A stretch of 43,525 nt of DNA from Metabacillus idriensis (GTDB lineage Bacteria > Bacillota > Bacilli > Bacillales > Bacillaceae), in assembly GCF_009674765.1 (NCBI RefSeq), contig NZ_WKKF01000019.1, positions 1-43,525 on the forward strand, given 5' to 3'. Made by a program: the position numbers and the translations under genes. Positions 34,381 to 43,525 of this stretch are shown here, piece by piece. The notes below the pieces were generated by a model. It was not told the origin of the DNA. It searched no databases and saw only the letters and a list, made by a program, of their open reading frames with translations. Numbering within the stretch: the stretch's first letter is position 1; every line of letters begins with the position of its first letter.

Positions 34381-34391
34381 TTTCTTTTAGG

Positions 34392-34423
34392 AAAACTCTA
34401 GCCCTCTGGTTAGAGTTTTTCTT
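34392..34423 (+). terminator. Terminator after rpmA
   Basis: AAAACTCTA pairs with TAGAGTTTT, followed by a T-rich run. The 300-base gap to spo0B (34381-34680) holds this hairpin, a promoter and otherwise nothing I can name. Confidence 0.85.
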
Positions 34424-34594
34424 TATTTTCAATTCTGTTTTGAGCCACAAGTATGAAATCAGCAGTTAGCGGAAAGATGTGGTACTTAAAACAGAAATCT
34501 TACGATAAAACAGTTATTTTTTCATGAAAACCTCCCCATAACATTGATTTCCTCTTGCTTTTTTCAAATTGCACTTATTTTCCCCCGGATAGTT

Positions 34595-34603
34595 TGTTAT
34601 AAT
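34595..34603 (+). promoter_or_regulatory. Extended -10 promoter of spo0B-obg
   Basis: TGTTATAAT is a full extended -10 box. Seventeen bases upstream of the hexamer, TTATTT (34575-34580) is a poor -35. Confidence 0.55.
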
Positions 34604-34680
34604 TTAGTACGACATTCAGTTTCCAAGTCTTAAAGCTCCTAGAGAAAAGAATAGAGAAAAAAGGGAGTAGGAGTGCCGAC

Positions 34681-36539
<1,859 letters not shown>

Positions 36540-36544
36540 CCTAA

Positions 36545-36576
36545 AGAAGAAGAGCCTTAATCCGCTCTTCTTTTTT
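36545..36576 (+). terminator. Terminator after obg
   Basis: AAGAAGAGC pairs with GCTCTTCTT, followed by T residues. Confidence 0.88.
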
Positions 36577-36605
36577 CACAGGCAGATGAAGAAAAGGAGC
36601 AGGTC

Positions 36606-37049
36606 ATGAAGGAAGAAACCTTTTTTTTAGTACGGGAAGACGTTCTGCCTGAGGCGATGAGAAAAACGCTTGAGGTTAAAAAATTGATTGAACGAAAAAA
36701 AGCAGACTCTGTTGCTGAAGCTGTTCAGCGCGTGGACATGAGCCGAAGCGCTTATTATAAATACCGTGATGCTGTTTTTCCATTCCATACAATGGTAAAC
36801 GAGCGCATTATCACGCTCTTTTTTCATCTGGAAGACAGATCAGGCACATTATCACAGCTTCTCGCAGTTGTGGCCACAGCAGGCTGCAATGTACTGACAA
36901 TCCATCAGACGATTCCGCTGCAGGGACGCGCAAATGTCACGCTGTCTTTAAATACAAATGGAATGAAAGAAGATATCAATAGCGTCATGGCCAAGCTGAA
37001 GCGTCTTGAATTTGTTGAGAAAGTAGAGATATTAGGATCTGGAGCTTAG
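36606..37049 (+). CDS. pheB: PheB, ACT-domain protein of the phenylalanine locus
   Basis: The 147-residue protein has an ACT domain at about 70-145 ([39 protein letters not shown], shortened) preceded by a short helix-turn-helix-like segment ([16 protein letters not shown]). It was first described in B. subtilis as PheB with chorismate mutase activity suggested, but a regulatory role is more often inferred. It is 15 bases before pheA. Confidence 0.93.
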   Translation: MKEETFFLVREDVLPEAMRKTLEVKKLIERKKADSVAEAVQRVDMSRSAYYKYRDAVFPFHTMVNERIITLFFHLEDRSGTLSQLLAVVATAGCNVLTIHQTIPLQGRANVTLSLNTNGMKEDINSVMAKLKRLEFVEKVEILGSGA

Positions 37050-37064
37050 GGGAGAGGGTTTCTT

Positions 37065-37922
37065 ATGTCATATAAAGTTGGTTATTTAGGTCCGGCAGCT
37101 ACATTTACACATCTTGCCGTCACAAAATTTTTCGAAGATCATGCCGAGCATGTTCCATTTTTGACCATCCCGCAATGCATGGATGCAGCAGCTGATGGGA
37201 AAATTGACTTAGCTGTTGTCCCGCTTGAAAATGCGTTAGAGGGTTCTGTTAACTTAACGATCGACTACCTCGTTCATGAACAGCCGCTTTCCATCATTGG
37301 GGAAATTGTGGCGCCTATTCAGCAGCACTTGATGGTTCATCCATCAAGGGAAGACTCTTGGGAAGATGCAGAAAGAGTATACTCTCATTCCCATGCCATT
37401 GCGCAATGTCATAAATTTCTTCATCATCAGCTTCCTAAAGCGAAGTATGAGTACGCGACATCTACCGGTGCAGCTGCAAAATACATACAGGAGCATCCTG
37501 AAGAAAATATTGCGGTTGTCGCAAATGAACTGGCAGCTGAAGAATACAATCTCAAAATTGTCCGCAAGAATATCCATGATTATACCCATAATCATACCCG
37601 GTTTGCTGTGCTGCACCCAAACCAGCATACATATATCAAGACAAAATTAAATAAGATCACAGACCGGACAACCCTCATGATTACCTTGCCTTCAGATCAG
37701 TCGGGGGCCCTTCACCAAGTGCTGTCTGCTTTTTCATGGAGAAAGCTGAATTTGTCAAAAATCGAATCAAGACCAATGAAAACAGGTCTTGGAAACTACT
37801 TTTTTATTATCGACATTGATATGAAAATGGATGATGTCCTGATTCCAGGTGCGATGGCAGAGCTTGAGGCCCTGGGCTGCAGTGTCCGGACTCTTGGTAC
37901 ATACAGCGCTTATTCTATATAA
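37065..37922 (+). CDS. pheA: Prephenate dehydratase
   Basis: The 285-residue protein converts prephenate to phenylpyruvate in phenylalanine synthesis. The catalytic domain starts VGYLGPAATFTHLA and contains the TSTGAAAKYI segment. The C-terminal ACT domain has GALHQVLSAF and the Phe-binding ESRP motif, so it should be feedback-inhibited by phenylalanine. The start follows GGGGAGAGGG. A strong shared terminator follows. Confidence 0.97.
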   Translation: MSYKVGYLGPAATFTHLAVTKFFEDHAEHVPFLTIPQCMDAAADGKIDLAVVPLENALEGSVNLTIDYLVHEQPLSIIGEIVAPIQQHLMVHPSREDSWEDAERVYSHSHAIAQCHKFLHHQLPKAKYEYATSTGAAAKYIQEHPEENIAVVANELAAEEYNLKIVRKNIHDYTHNHTRFAVLHPNQHTYIKTKLNKITDRTTLMITLPSDQSGALHQVLSAFSWRKLNLSKIESRPMKTGLGNYFFIIDIDMKMDDVLIPGAMAELEALGCSVRTLGTYSAYSI

Positions 37923-37928
37923 AAAATG

Positions 37929-37958
37929 AACCGGCTTGCAAAATGCAAGCCGGTTTTT
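37929..37958. terminator. Bidirectional terminator between pheA and niaR
   Basis: AACCGGCTTGCA pairs with TGCAAGCCGGTT; T runs follow on both strands. It serves convergent pheA and niaR. Confidence 0.9.
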
Positions 37959-37965
37959 ATCTAGT

Positions 37966-38511
37966 TTAATCTTCTTCGTTAACAAGAAACCCCGCCGTCT
38001 TCAAAGCAGCACATACTTCATCTAATTTTTCCTCACGGTCAGCTACTAATGTATGCAAGTGCAATCCTTCTGTAAGCTGGGATAAATAGGCTGCCTTTGT
38101 TTCCTCAATTTTTTCAATGAAATCACGAACTTCCTTACGGTTGCTTACCATAATGGATGCTGTCAATTCCCCGTATACAGGGTGTTCAATGATCACATCT
38201 TTCACGGTTACACCGTAATCAACAATGATATTCAGTTCTTCACCCGTTGCTTCGGGTTTATGGCTGCTTGCGATGATGCGCTTATAGGCAGGCAGTTCAT
38301 CATTTTCCTGTTTCATATAAACATAGCCTTGGCTTGTTGCAAGGATCGGTTCATTTTGTGCTTTTAACAAAGAAATGTCCTGAACAATGACTTGCCTGCT
38401 GACATTAGTCTTCTTTGCCATGTCGCTGCCTTTCATGGGAACTTTCGTTTCTTTCAGCCAATTCAGGATTAATTCTCTTCTTTTCGTTCCAGGGATTTTA
38501 CCTTCGCTCAT
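37966..38511 (-). CDS. niaR: NiaR, niacin-responsive repressor of NAD synthesis (YrxA)
   Basis: The 181-residue regulator has an N-terminal winged helix (REL ILNWLKETKVPMKGSDMAKKTNVSRQVI region) and a C-terminal 3H domain with EHPVYGEL and GLHLHTL histidines that bind metal and niacin. In Bacillus it represses nad genes when nicotinic acid is plentiful. It overlaps the end of nifS by 14 bases and so is co-transcribed with it from the divergent nad region, making it autoregulated. Confidence 0.95.
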   Translation of the reverse strand: MSEGKIPGTKRRELILNWLKETKVPMKGSDMAKKTNVSRQVIVQDISLLKAQNEPILATSQGYVYMKQENDELPAYKRIIASSHKPEATGEELNIIVDYGVTVKDVIIEHPVYGELTASIMVSNRKEVRDFIEKIEETKAAYLSQLTEGLHLHTLVADREEKLDEVCAALKTAGFLVNEED

Positions 38512-39664
38512 GCAGTCTTTCCCTTCTTTCCATATACCTCTCGTTAATTGCTTTTTCTATGATGACAGCCATTTTATCAAGATCTTCGGCATTTGTATGT
38601 TTACCTGTTGAAATCCGGATGTACTGCAGGGCTTCATCGCTGGTCAGGCCGATAGCCATCAGCGCCTTTGAAGGAGTCTGCATGCCAATTTGGCAGGCTG
38701 TACCTGTGGAAATGGCCAGTCCTCTTCGGTTGGCTTCAAGGAGCATATATTGTCCCTCGATCCCACGAATCACAAGGCCAATAATAGTTGGAAGCTGATC
38801 ATCCAGATCTTTATTGATCATGTGAACATGTTCGCGATAGTCGCTGAGTTTTGCTGAAAATCTTTTCTTCAACGATTCCAGTCTGCTGAATTCTGTCTGC
38901 ATGACTGAACAAGCTGCCGCCGCAGCATAGGTAAATGCTGCAATACCCGGTACATTCACCGTGCCTGCTCTAAATCCATTTTCATGTGTGCCGCCCGAAA
39001 GAACAGGAGTAAGGTGTTTACGAGGATTCAAATAGAGGCCCCCGACCCCTTTTGGTCCATACACCTTATGACTTGAAACAGAAATCGCATCCACCTTCCA
39101 CGCATTTGCTTTAATGGGAATCTTTCCAAACGACTGAACACAATCGCTGTGAAAATAAACAGGCTTATCGTGTAAAAAATAACCGATATTCTCTAGATTT
39201 TGGATGCAGCCTATTTCAGAATTTGCGTGCTGAATGGAAACAAGTGCGGTTTGTTCCGTTAAGGCATCTCTTATTGCTTCTACATGTAGTTTACCATGTT
39301 TATCAGGCAATAAAAATGTTACCTCATAGCCTTTTTGCTCGAGAGATAGTAAATAATTATAGATAGAAGAATGTTCTAGTGCAGACGCAATTATATGATT
39401 TTTGTGTTTAGGAGAATTTTTTAAGAGTGTTTCAATGGCAAGCACATTAGCTTCACTGCCTCCGCCAGTGAAGCAAACTCCAGAGGCATTACCGCCAATC
39501 AGGTCTGCTATCTGCCCGCGGCAAGCTTCTAATAACGTTCTGGCGGCATCTCCTTCATCATGCAGACTATTGCTGTTTGCGAACGCCTTTTTTGATGCCT
39601 CGGCAAATACATGGAGGGCTTCATCGCTAATGGGTGTTGTAGCCGCGTAATCTAAATAAATCAA
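38498..39664 (-). CDS. nifS: NifS-like cysteine desulfurase of the nad cluster
   Basis: The 388-residue PLP enzyme has the start MIYLDYAATTP and the PLP-lysine motif SVSSHKVYGPKG. The cysteine loop region is short. In B. subtilis, NifS of this locus supplies sulfur for the [4Fe-4S] cluster of NadA. TTG 39664 is chosen, with GAGAGGAGAC upstream; the open frame begins earlier at 39682 but would place the start over the binding site. Confidence 0.94.
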   Translation of the reverse strand: MIYLDYAATTPISDEALHVFAEASKKAFANSNSLHDEGDAARTLLEACRGQIADLIGGNASGVCFTGGGSEANVLAIETLLKNSPKHKNHIIASALEHSSIYNYLLSLEQKGYEVTFLLPDKHGKLHVEAIRDALTEQTALVSIQHANSEIGCIQNLENIGYFLHDKPVYFHSDCVQSFGKIPIKANAWKVDAISVSSHKVYGPKGVGGLYLNPRKHLTPVLSGGTHENGFRAGTVNVPGIAAFTYAAAAACSVMQTEFSRLESLKKRFSAKLSDYREHVHMINKDLDDQLPTIIGLVIRGIEGQYMLLEANRRGLAISTGTACQIGMQTPSKALMAIGLTSDEALQYIRISTGKHTNAEDLDKMAVIIEKAINERYMERRERLHERR

Positions 39665-39698
39665 ATTTGAGTCTCCTCTCAAGGTTCAAAAAAATCTC

Positions 39699-39743
39699 TT
39701 GTCATTATTTTAGTTTTATGTAAATATAAGTGTCAAGACACTT
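39699..39743. promoter_or_regulatory. Divergent nad promoters with a NiaR-type operator
   Basis: AAGTGTC-AA-GACACTT (39728-39743) is a perfect 7-base inverted repeat with the TGTC/GACA core known for NiaR sites. On the minus strand the -35 TTGACA (39736-39731) of nifS-niaR lies inside it, with TAAAAT (39712-39707) as the -10, spacer 18. On the plus strand TTGTCA (39699-39704) and TAAATA (39721-39726) form a nadB promoter that ends at its edge. One bound repressor would block both directions. Confidence 0.8.
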
Positions 39744-39765
39744 GTAAAGAATAGGGGGTTATTTT

Positions 39766-41349
39766 GTGCCTCAAACGGATGCAGTCATTATCGGAAGCGG
39801 CATTGCAGCTCTGTCTGCAGCCTATCAGCTTCAATCATCAAGAAAAGTCACCATACTTACTAAATCAACTAAATACGAGAGCAATTCTATGCTGGCCCAA
39901 GGGGGAATTGCAGCAGCTGTTGACAAATATGACAGCTGGCAGGGTCATTACGATGATACGATGACGGCAGGATCTCATCATAATGATGCTTTTGCTGCTG
40001 AACTGCTTGTAAAGCAAGGGGCAAAAGAAGTTCTTGGTCTTATAAAAGATGGGTTTCAGTTTGATCAGGATTTACATGGTAATTTACTGCTTGGTCAGGA
40101 GGGCGCACACAGATTCAGCAGAATTCTTCATGCAGGCGGAGATGCCACAGGAAAAGCTGTGATTCATTTTTTATTATCACAGTTAAATGAAAACACAGAA
40201 ATCATTGAAGATGAAATGGCGCTCGACCTTATTATCAGTGATGGAATATGCAGGGGGGTTTTTACGCGGAATGCTCAAGGTGACCTTAAGCAGTATTTTG
40301 CCGGGCACACCATTCTCGCAACGGGCGGCTGCGGCAGTCTATACAAACATACTTCCAACTCACAGGTTACAACAGGTGACGGACTTGCAATGGCATTTCG
40401 GGCTGGTGCTGTCCTCACGGATATGGAATTTACTCAATTTCATCCGACAATGCTTCTGGTGAATGGTGAATGTGTAGGGCTTATATCTGAGGCAGTAAGA
40501 GGAGAAGGAGCTTTCCTTCAAAATGAGAGTGGAATTCGATTCATGGAAGGTATTCATGCATTTGGAGATCTTGCTCCAAGGGATATCGTTGCAAGAACGA
40601 TTTTTTCACAGATGAAAAAAGGACACCGCGTGTTCCTTAACATCTCGTCCATCCCAGCCTTTGAAAGGCGCTTTCCAACGATTTCCGCAATGTGTAAAAA
40701 ACATGGGGTCAATCTAAATGAAGGCTTGATTCCAGTAGCCCCGGGAATGCATTTTCTTATGGGCGGAATCAAAACAGATATAGATGGCAAAACGTCGGTC
40801 AGCCGGTTATATGCAGTTGGGGAAGCTGCTTGCACAGGAGTTCACGGTGCAAACAGACTGGCAAGTAATTCACTGCTTGAAGGCCTTGTTTTTGGCAGCC
40901 GCCTAGGCATGCACATCTTAAATTCTCCTCAACATGCATTTGGAGAACCTGAATCGGTGAAAACCAGAACCAGCAGGATGCAGGAAATCATTTTACCTTC
41001 CAAGGAAGAGATAAAGTGGTTGATGACGAACTTTGCTGCCATTGAGCGTTCTGAAGAAGGCCTTTTTGTTGCAAAATGCTGGTTTGAGAAATTCTTATTG
41101 CCAATCTCTTTTTGGGATATCAATGTGAATAACTTCACAAATAAAGAATACGAAAAAATAAATATGCTGACAGCAGGCTGGCTTATTGTGGCTTCTGCAC
41201 TGAGAAGGACAGAAAGCAGGGGCGGCCATTTTAGAACAGATTATCCTTATAAAGAAGACCGGTTATGGCTGAAAAAACAAATTCTTCTTTCTAAATACGA
41301 TACAGGGTTAAAGAATGATTCAGAGGTGATGGAAATTGAATTTACTTAA
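39766..41349 (+). CDS. nadB: L-aspartate oxidase
   Basis: The 527-residue FAD enzyme oxidises L-aspartate to iminoaspartate, the first step of de novo NAD synthesis. The dinucleotide-binding motif is IIGSGIAALSAAY, and the catalytic region holds THPTML-type text (TQFHPTML) and GVHGANRLASNSLLEG. The GTG start at 39766 follows AATAGGGGG. It overlaps nadC by 14 bases. Confidence 0.97.
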   Translation: MPQTDAVIIGSGIAALSAAYQLQSSRKVTILTKSTKYESNSMLAQGGIAAAVDKYDSWQGHYDDTMTAGSHHNDAFAAELLVKQGAKEVLGLIKDGFQFDQDLHGNLLLGQEGAHRFSRILHAGGDATGKAVIHFLLSQLNENTEIIEDEMALDLIISDGICRGVFTRNAQGDLKQYFAGHTILATGGCGSLYKHTSNSQVTTGDGLAMAFRAGAVLTDMEFTQFHPTMLLVNGECVGLISEAVRGEGAFLQNESGIRFMEGIHAFGDLAPRDIVARTIFSQMKKGHRVFLNISSIPAFERRFPTISAMCKKHGVNLNEGLIPVAPGMHFLMGGIKTDIDGKTSVSRLYAVGEAACTGVHGANRLASNSLLEGLVFGSRLGMHILNSPQHAFGEPESVKTRTSRMQEIILPSKEEIKWLMTNFAAIERSEEGLFVAKCWFEKFLLPISFWDINVNNFTNKEYEKINMLTAGWLIVASALRRTESRGGHFRTDYPYKEDRLWLKKQILLSKYDTGLKNDSEVMEIEFT

Positions 41350-42166
41350 ATTGAAAAAACAATTAGAAGCTTTCTTTATTGAAGATATCGGCGATCATGA
41401 CGCTACAAGCTCGTATATTTTTTCAAAAGCCCAGCGGGGAAATGCTGTGATTACAGCCAAGGAAGACGGGACTTTTGCGGGTGCGGATGTGATCAGAATC
41501 GGGTATGAAATTCTTGATCGTAATGTATCAGTTAACCTTCTGAAACAAGATGGTGAACAAATAAATAAAGGTGAACATGCAGCTGTCATTGAAGGTCCGA
41601 TAGGTTCCCTCCTTACAGGAGAACGAGTCATCCTAAACCTGCTTCAAAGAATGAGCGGAATTGCGACACTGACAAATCAGGCAGTGACTTGCCTGAATTC
41701 TGTTCATACGAAGATTACGGACACCCGGAAAACGACACCCGGCCTAAGAATGATTGAAAAATATGCTGTTCGGTGCGGCGGCGGATACAATCACAGATTT
41801 GGCTTATATGACGGAATTATGCTTAAAGATAATCATATTGCAAGCAGCGGTTCTATTTTTGAAGCTGTAAAACAGGTCAGGGCGCATGCAGGGCACATGA
41901 TAAAAGTAGAGGTTGAAATCGAATCTGAGGAGCAGCTCCTAGAAGCAATCGAAGCAAAAGCGGACATCATTATGTTTGATAACCGGAGCCCTGAAGAAGT
42001 GAAAGCTTTTGCTGATCTGACACCTCCGTCTATCATTACAGAAGCTTCCGGAGGTATTACCCTTCAAAACCTGGCTGAATACGGTAACACCGGAGTGGAC
42101 TATATTTCACTTGGAATGCTGACTCATTCCGCCAAATCTCTTGATTTAAGCATGAATGCAGAATAA
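41336..42166 (+). CDS. nadC: Quinolinate phosphoribosyltransferase
   Basis: The 276-residue enzyme makes nicotinate mononucleotide from quinolinate and PRPP. It shows [10 protein letters not shown] at the start, [25 protein letters not shown] (shortened) as the active-site block, and the LKDNHI motif. The TTG start is preceded by GAGGTGATGGAAA. It lies in the conserved nadB-nadC-nadA order. Confidence 0.97.
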   Translation: MNLLKLKKQLEAFFIEDIGDHDATSSYIFSKAQRGNAVITAKEDGTFAGADVIRIGYEILDRNVSVNLLKQDGEQINKGEHAAVIEGPIGSLLTGERVILNLLQRMSGIATLTNQAVTCLNSVHTKITDTRKTTPGLRMIEKYAVRCGGGYNHRFGLYDGIMLKDNHIASSGSIFEAVKQVRAHAGHMIKVEVEIESEEQLLEAIEAKADIIMFDNRSPEEVKAFADLTPPSIITEASGGITLQNLAEYGNTGVDYISLGMLTHSAKSLDLSMNAE

Positions 42167-42179
42167 GGAGGAAGTTACA

Positions 42180-43289
42180 GTGAATGTTCTTGATATGCTT
42201 CAATTTGAAACAAATGAAAAAATGCCTTCTCATTATAAAGAACTCACAGAAGAGGACATGATCGAAAGAGTTAAACAGATAAAAGAAAAGTTTGGCCGCA
42301 GGCTGCTGATACCTGGTCATCATTATCAAAAAGATGAGGTTATTCAGTTTGCAGATATTACGGGGGATTCCCTGCAGCTTGCACAGGCCGCTGCAGAAAA
42401 CAAAGAGGCAGAATACATCGTTTTTTGCGGCGTGCATTTTATGGCTGAAACAGCAGACATGCTGACGAGTGAAGGACAAAATGTTTTGCTGCCTGATATG
42501 AGAGCAGGCTGCTCGATGGCTGACATGGCGGATATTGAGCAGACTGAGCGGGCATGGACAAAGCTTCAGAAAATGTATGGGGATACAATTCTGCCATTGA
42601 CCTATGTGAATTCAACCGCAGCAATCAAAGCATTTGTCGGGAAAAATGGCGGGGCAACTGTCACTTCCTCAAATGCAGAAAAAATGCTGCGCTGGTCTTT
42701 TGAACAAAAGCAGCGGATTCTATTTTTGCCAGATCAGCATTTAGGAAGAAATACGGCTTATAATTTAGGTGTTCCGCTTGATAAGATGGCAATTTGGAAT
42801 CCGCTGACAAACGAGCTTGAATTTGATGGGAATCCAGAGGATGTTATCGTGATTTTATGGAAAGGGCATTGTTCTGTCCATGAAAAATTCACGGTGAAAA
42901 ATATCGAAGATTTGCGCCTCGCCAAGCCTGATATGAAAATCATCGTACATCCGGAATGCAGCAGAGAGGTAGTTGCTGAAAGTGATTTGGCAGGCTCTAC
43001 AAAATATATCATCGACACAATTGAAGCAGCTCCTGCCGGAAGCAAATGGGCGATTGGAACAGAAATGAATCTTGTGAAAAGGATTATTGACCAGCATCCT
43101 GATAAGGAAATTGTCTCGCTGAATCCGTTTATGTGCCCATGTTTGACGATGAACAGAATTGACCTTCCACATTTATTGTGGTCCCTCGAAGGACTGGAAG
43201 AAGGTAAGATCATCAATCAAATTAAAGTTGATCCAAAAACAGCAGAACATGCCGTTCTCGCTTTAGAGCGAATGCTTGAACACGTTTGA
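42180..43289 (+). CDS. nadA: Quinolinate synthase
   Basis: The 369-residue [4Fe-4S] enzyme condenses iminoaspartate with dihydroxyacetone phosphate. The cluster ligands are C111 (AGCSMAD), C231 (GHCSVHE) and C321 (CPCLTMN), matching Cys110, 230 and 320 known from B. subtilis. The GTG at 42180 is chosen for TAAGGAGGAAG upstream; the frame opens earlier at 42156. A TnpB element begins within a few bases of the stop codon, so the C-terminus is probably original. Confidence 0.97.
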   Translation: MNVLDMLQFETNEKMPSHYKELTEEDMIERVKQIKEKFGRRLLIPGHHYQKDEVIQFADITGDSLQLAQAAAENKEAEYIVFCGVHFMAETADMLTSEGQNVLLPDMRAGCSMADMADIEQTERAWTKLQKMYGDTILPLTYVNSTAAIKAFVGKNGGATVTSSNAEKMLRWSFEQKQRILFLPDQHLGRNTAYNLGVPLDKMAIWNPLTNELEFDGNPEDVIVILWKGHCSVHEKFTVKNIEDLRLAKPDMKIIVHPECSREVVAESDLAGSTKYIIDTIEAAPAGSKWAIGTEMNLVKRIIDQHPDKEIVSLNPFMCPCLTMNRIDLPHLLWSLEGLEEGKIINQIKVDPKTAEHAVLALERMLEHV

Positions 43290-43366
43290 ACTACCCTCCA
43301 CTTACTCGCTAACGCTCCTTGAAGTGGGGGATTCCTAAGTACAGAAACCATTTGATTTCTAATTGA
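43290..43366 (-). mobile_element. Downstream (right) end of a second TnpB element, with omega-RNA end hairpin
   Basis: On the minus strand, after the tnpB stop, CCCCCACTT and AAGTGGAGGG flank AAGGAGCGTTAGCGAGT, a hairpin of the kind that ends IS200/IS605 elements and forms the 3' part of the TnpB guide RNA. The border with nadA lies within a few bases of 43290. In studied systems, the sequence just past this hairpin is the guide. Confidence 0.7.
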
Positions 43367-43525
43367 TTAGGCGATCTCCACAGTTCCTGCGGTTGAGATG
43401 CGTTTGGTTTCGTTTCTAAGATTAAGTCCTGCGTTAAGATCTCGTTCGTGATGTGTGCCGCACGAGGGGCAATCCCATTCACGCACGGCGAGATTCTTAA
43501 CGGCTTTGTTTTGGTATCCACAACG
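43367..43525 (-). CDS. tnpB: TnpB, C-terminal 52 residues (second copy, runs off window)
   Basis: On the minus strand the last 53 codons read [12 protein letters not shown], then the zinc finger half CPSCG, then [14 protein letters not shown] and end TVEIA. The D of RDLNAG is the expected RuvC-III catalytic residue, and the CG and CPSC pairs are the zinc finger. It is in the same orientation as the copy at 1-781 but covers a different, non-overlapping part of the protein, so identity cannot be tested here. Confidence 0.9.
   Translation of the reverse strand, partial: RCGYQNKAVKNLAVREWDCPSCGTHHERDLNAGLNLRNETKRISTAGTVEIA

Noticed and set aside
42156-42179. nadA start at 42156
   Set aside because: It lies within the end of nadC and before the strong AAGGAGG site that serves GTG 42180.

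Overview
The window is a 43.5 kb piece of a low-to-mid GC Gram-positive, spore-forming chromosome of the family Bacillaceae. Sporulation genes (spoVID, ysxE, spoIIB, spoIVFA/FB, spo0B), a valS T-box, an L21 leader and the order spoVID-ysxE-valS-folC-[comC position]-spoIIB-maf-radC-mreBCD-minCD-spoIVFAB-rplU-prp-rpmA-spo0B-obg-pheB-pheA-niaR-nifS/nadBCA all match the Bacillus subtilis backbone. The species cannot be named. A type IV pilus locus at the comC site and an RNase E/G gene before rplU are differences from B. subtilis and suggest a more distant Bacillus-like genus.

Layout. 1-905: N-terminal part of a TnpB gene (IS200/IS605 superfamily, minus strand) and its upstream end. 969-1157: csbD-like stress gene with a sigma-B-type promoter. 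1352-3543: spoVID and ysxE. 3545-4480: dispersed repeat, a small membrane-protein gene, the valS promoter and T-box, and a second repeat copy. 4490-8519: valS and folC. 8605-10317: membrane-bound GAF-GGDEF diguanylate cyclase. 10357-12936 (minus): a PilX/GspK-like protein with a large repetitive domain and two minor pilins. 13102-22637 (plus): small membrane protein, VanW-like protein, pilB, pilT, pilC, major pilin, prepilin peptidase, pilM, pilN, pilO. 22756-23793: spoIIB. 23880-24310: repeat-rich spacer. 24404-29924: maf, radC, mreBCD, minCD. 30125-33259: spoIVFA/FB and RNase E/G. 33260-36539: L21 leader, rplU, prp, rpmA, spo0B, obg. 36606-37922: pheB, pheA. 37966-43289: NAD module, niaR-nifS divergent from nadB-nadC-nadA around a NiaR-type operator. 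43290-43525: end of a second TnpB element.

The most interesting part is 8.6-22.6 kb: a complete monoderm type IVa-like pilus machine (extension and retraction ATPases, platform protein, PilMNO, peptidase, major and minor pilins) at the site where B. subtilis has only comC. PilB begins with two tandem motifs resembling the c-di-GMP-binding MshEN repeats, and a diguanylate cyclase with an intact GGEEF and no canonical inhibitory site is encoded next to the minor pilins. Together these suggest a locally encoded c-di-GMP circuit controlling pilus extension. No PilP/PilQ is present, as expected without an outer membrane. A degenerate VanW/peptidoglycan-binding-like protein heads the operon and could provide the wall-facing part.

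Both window ends lie inside TnpB genes of the same orientation, which may simply be where a contig broke at repeated insertion sequences. All functions are read from sequence motifs and gene order; no searches were run.
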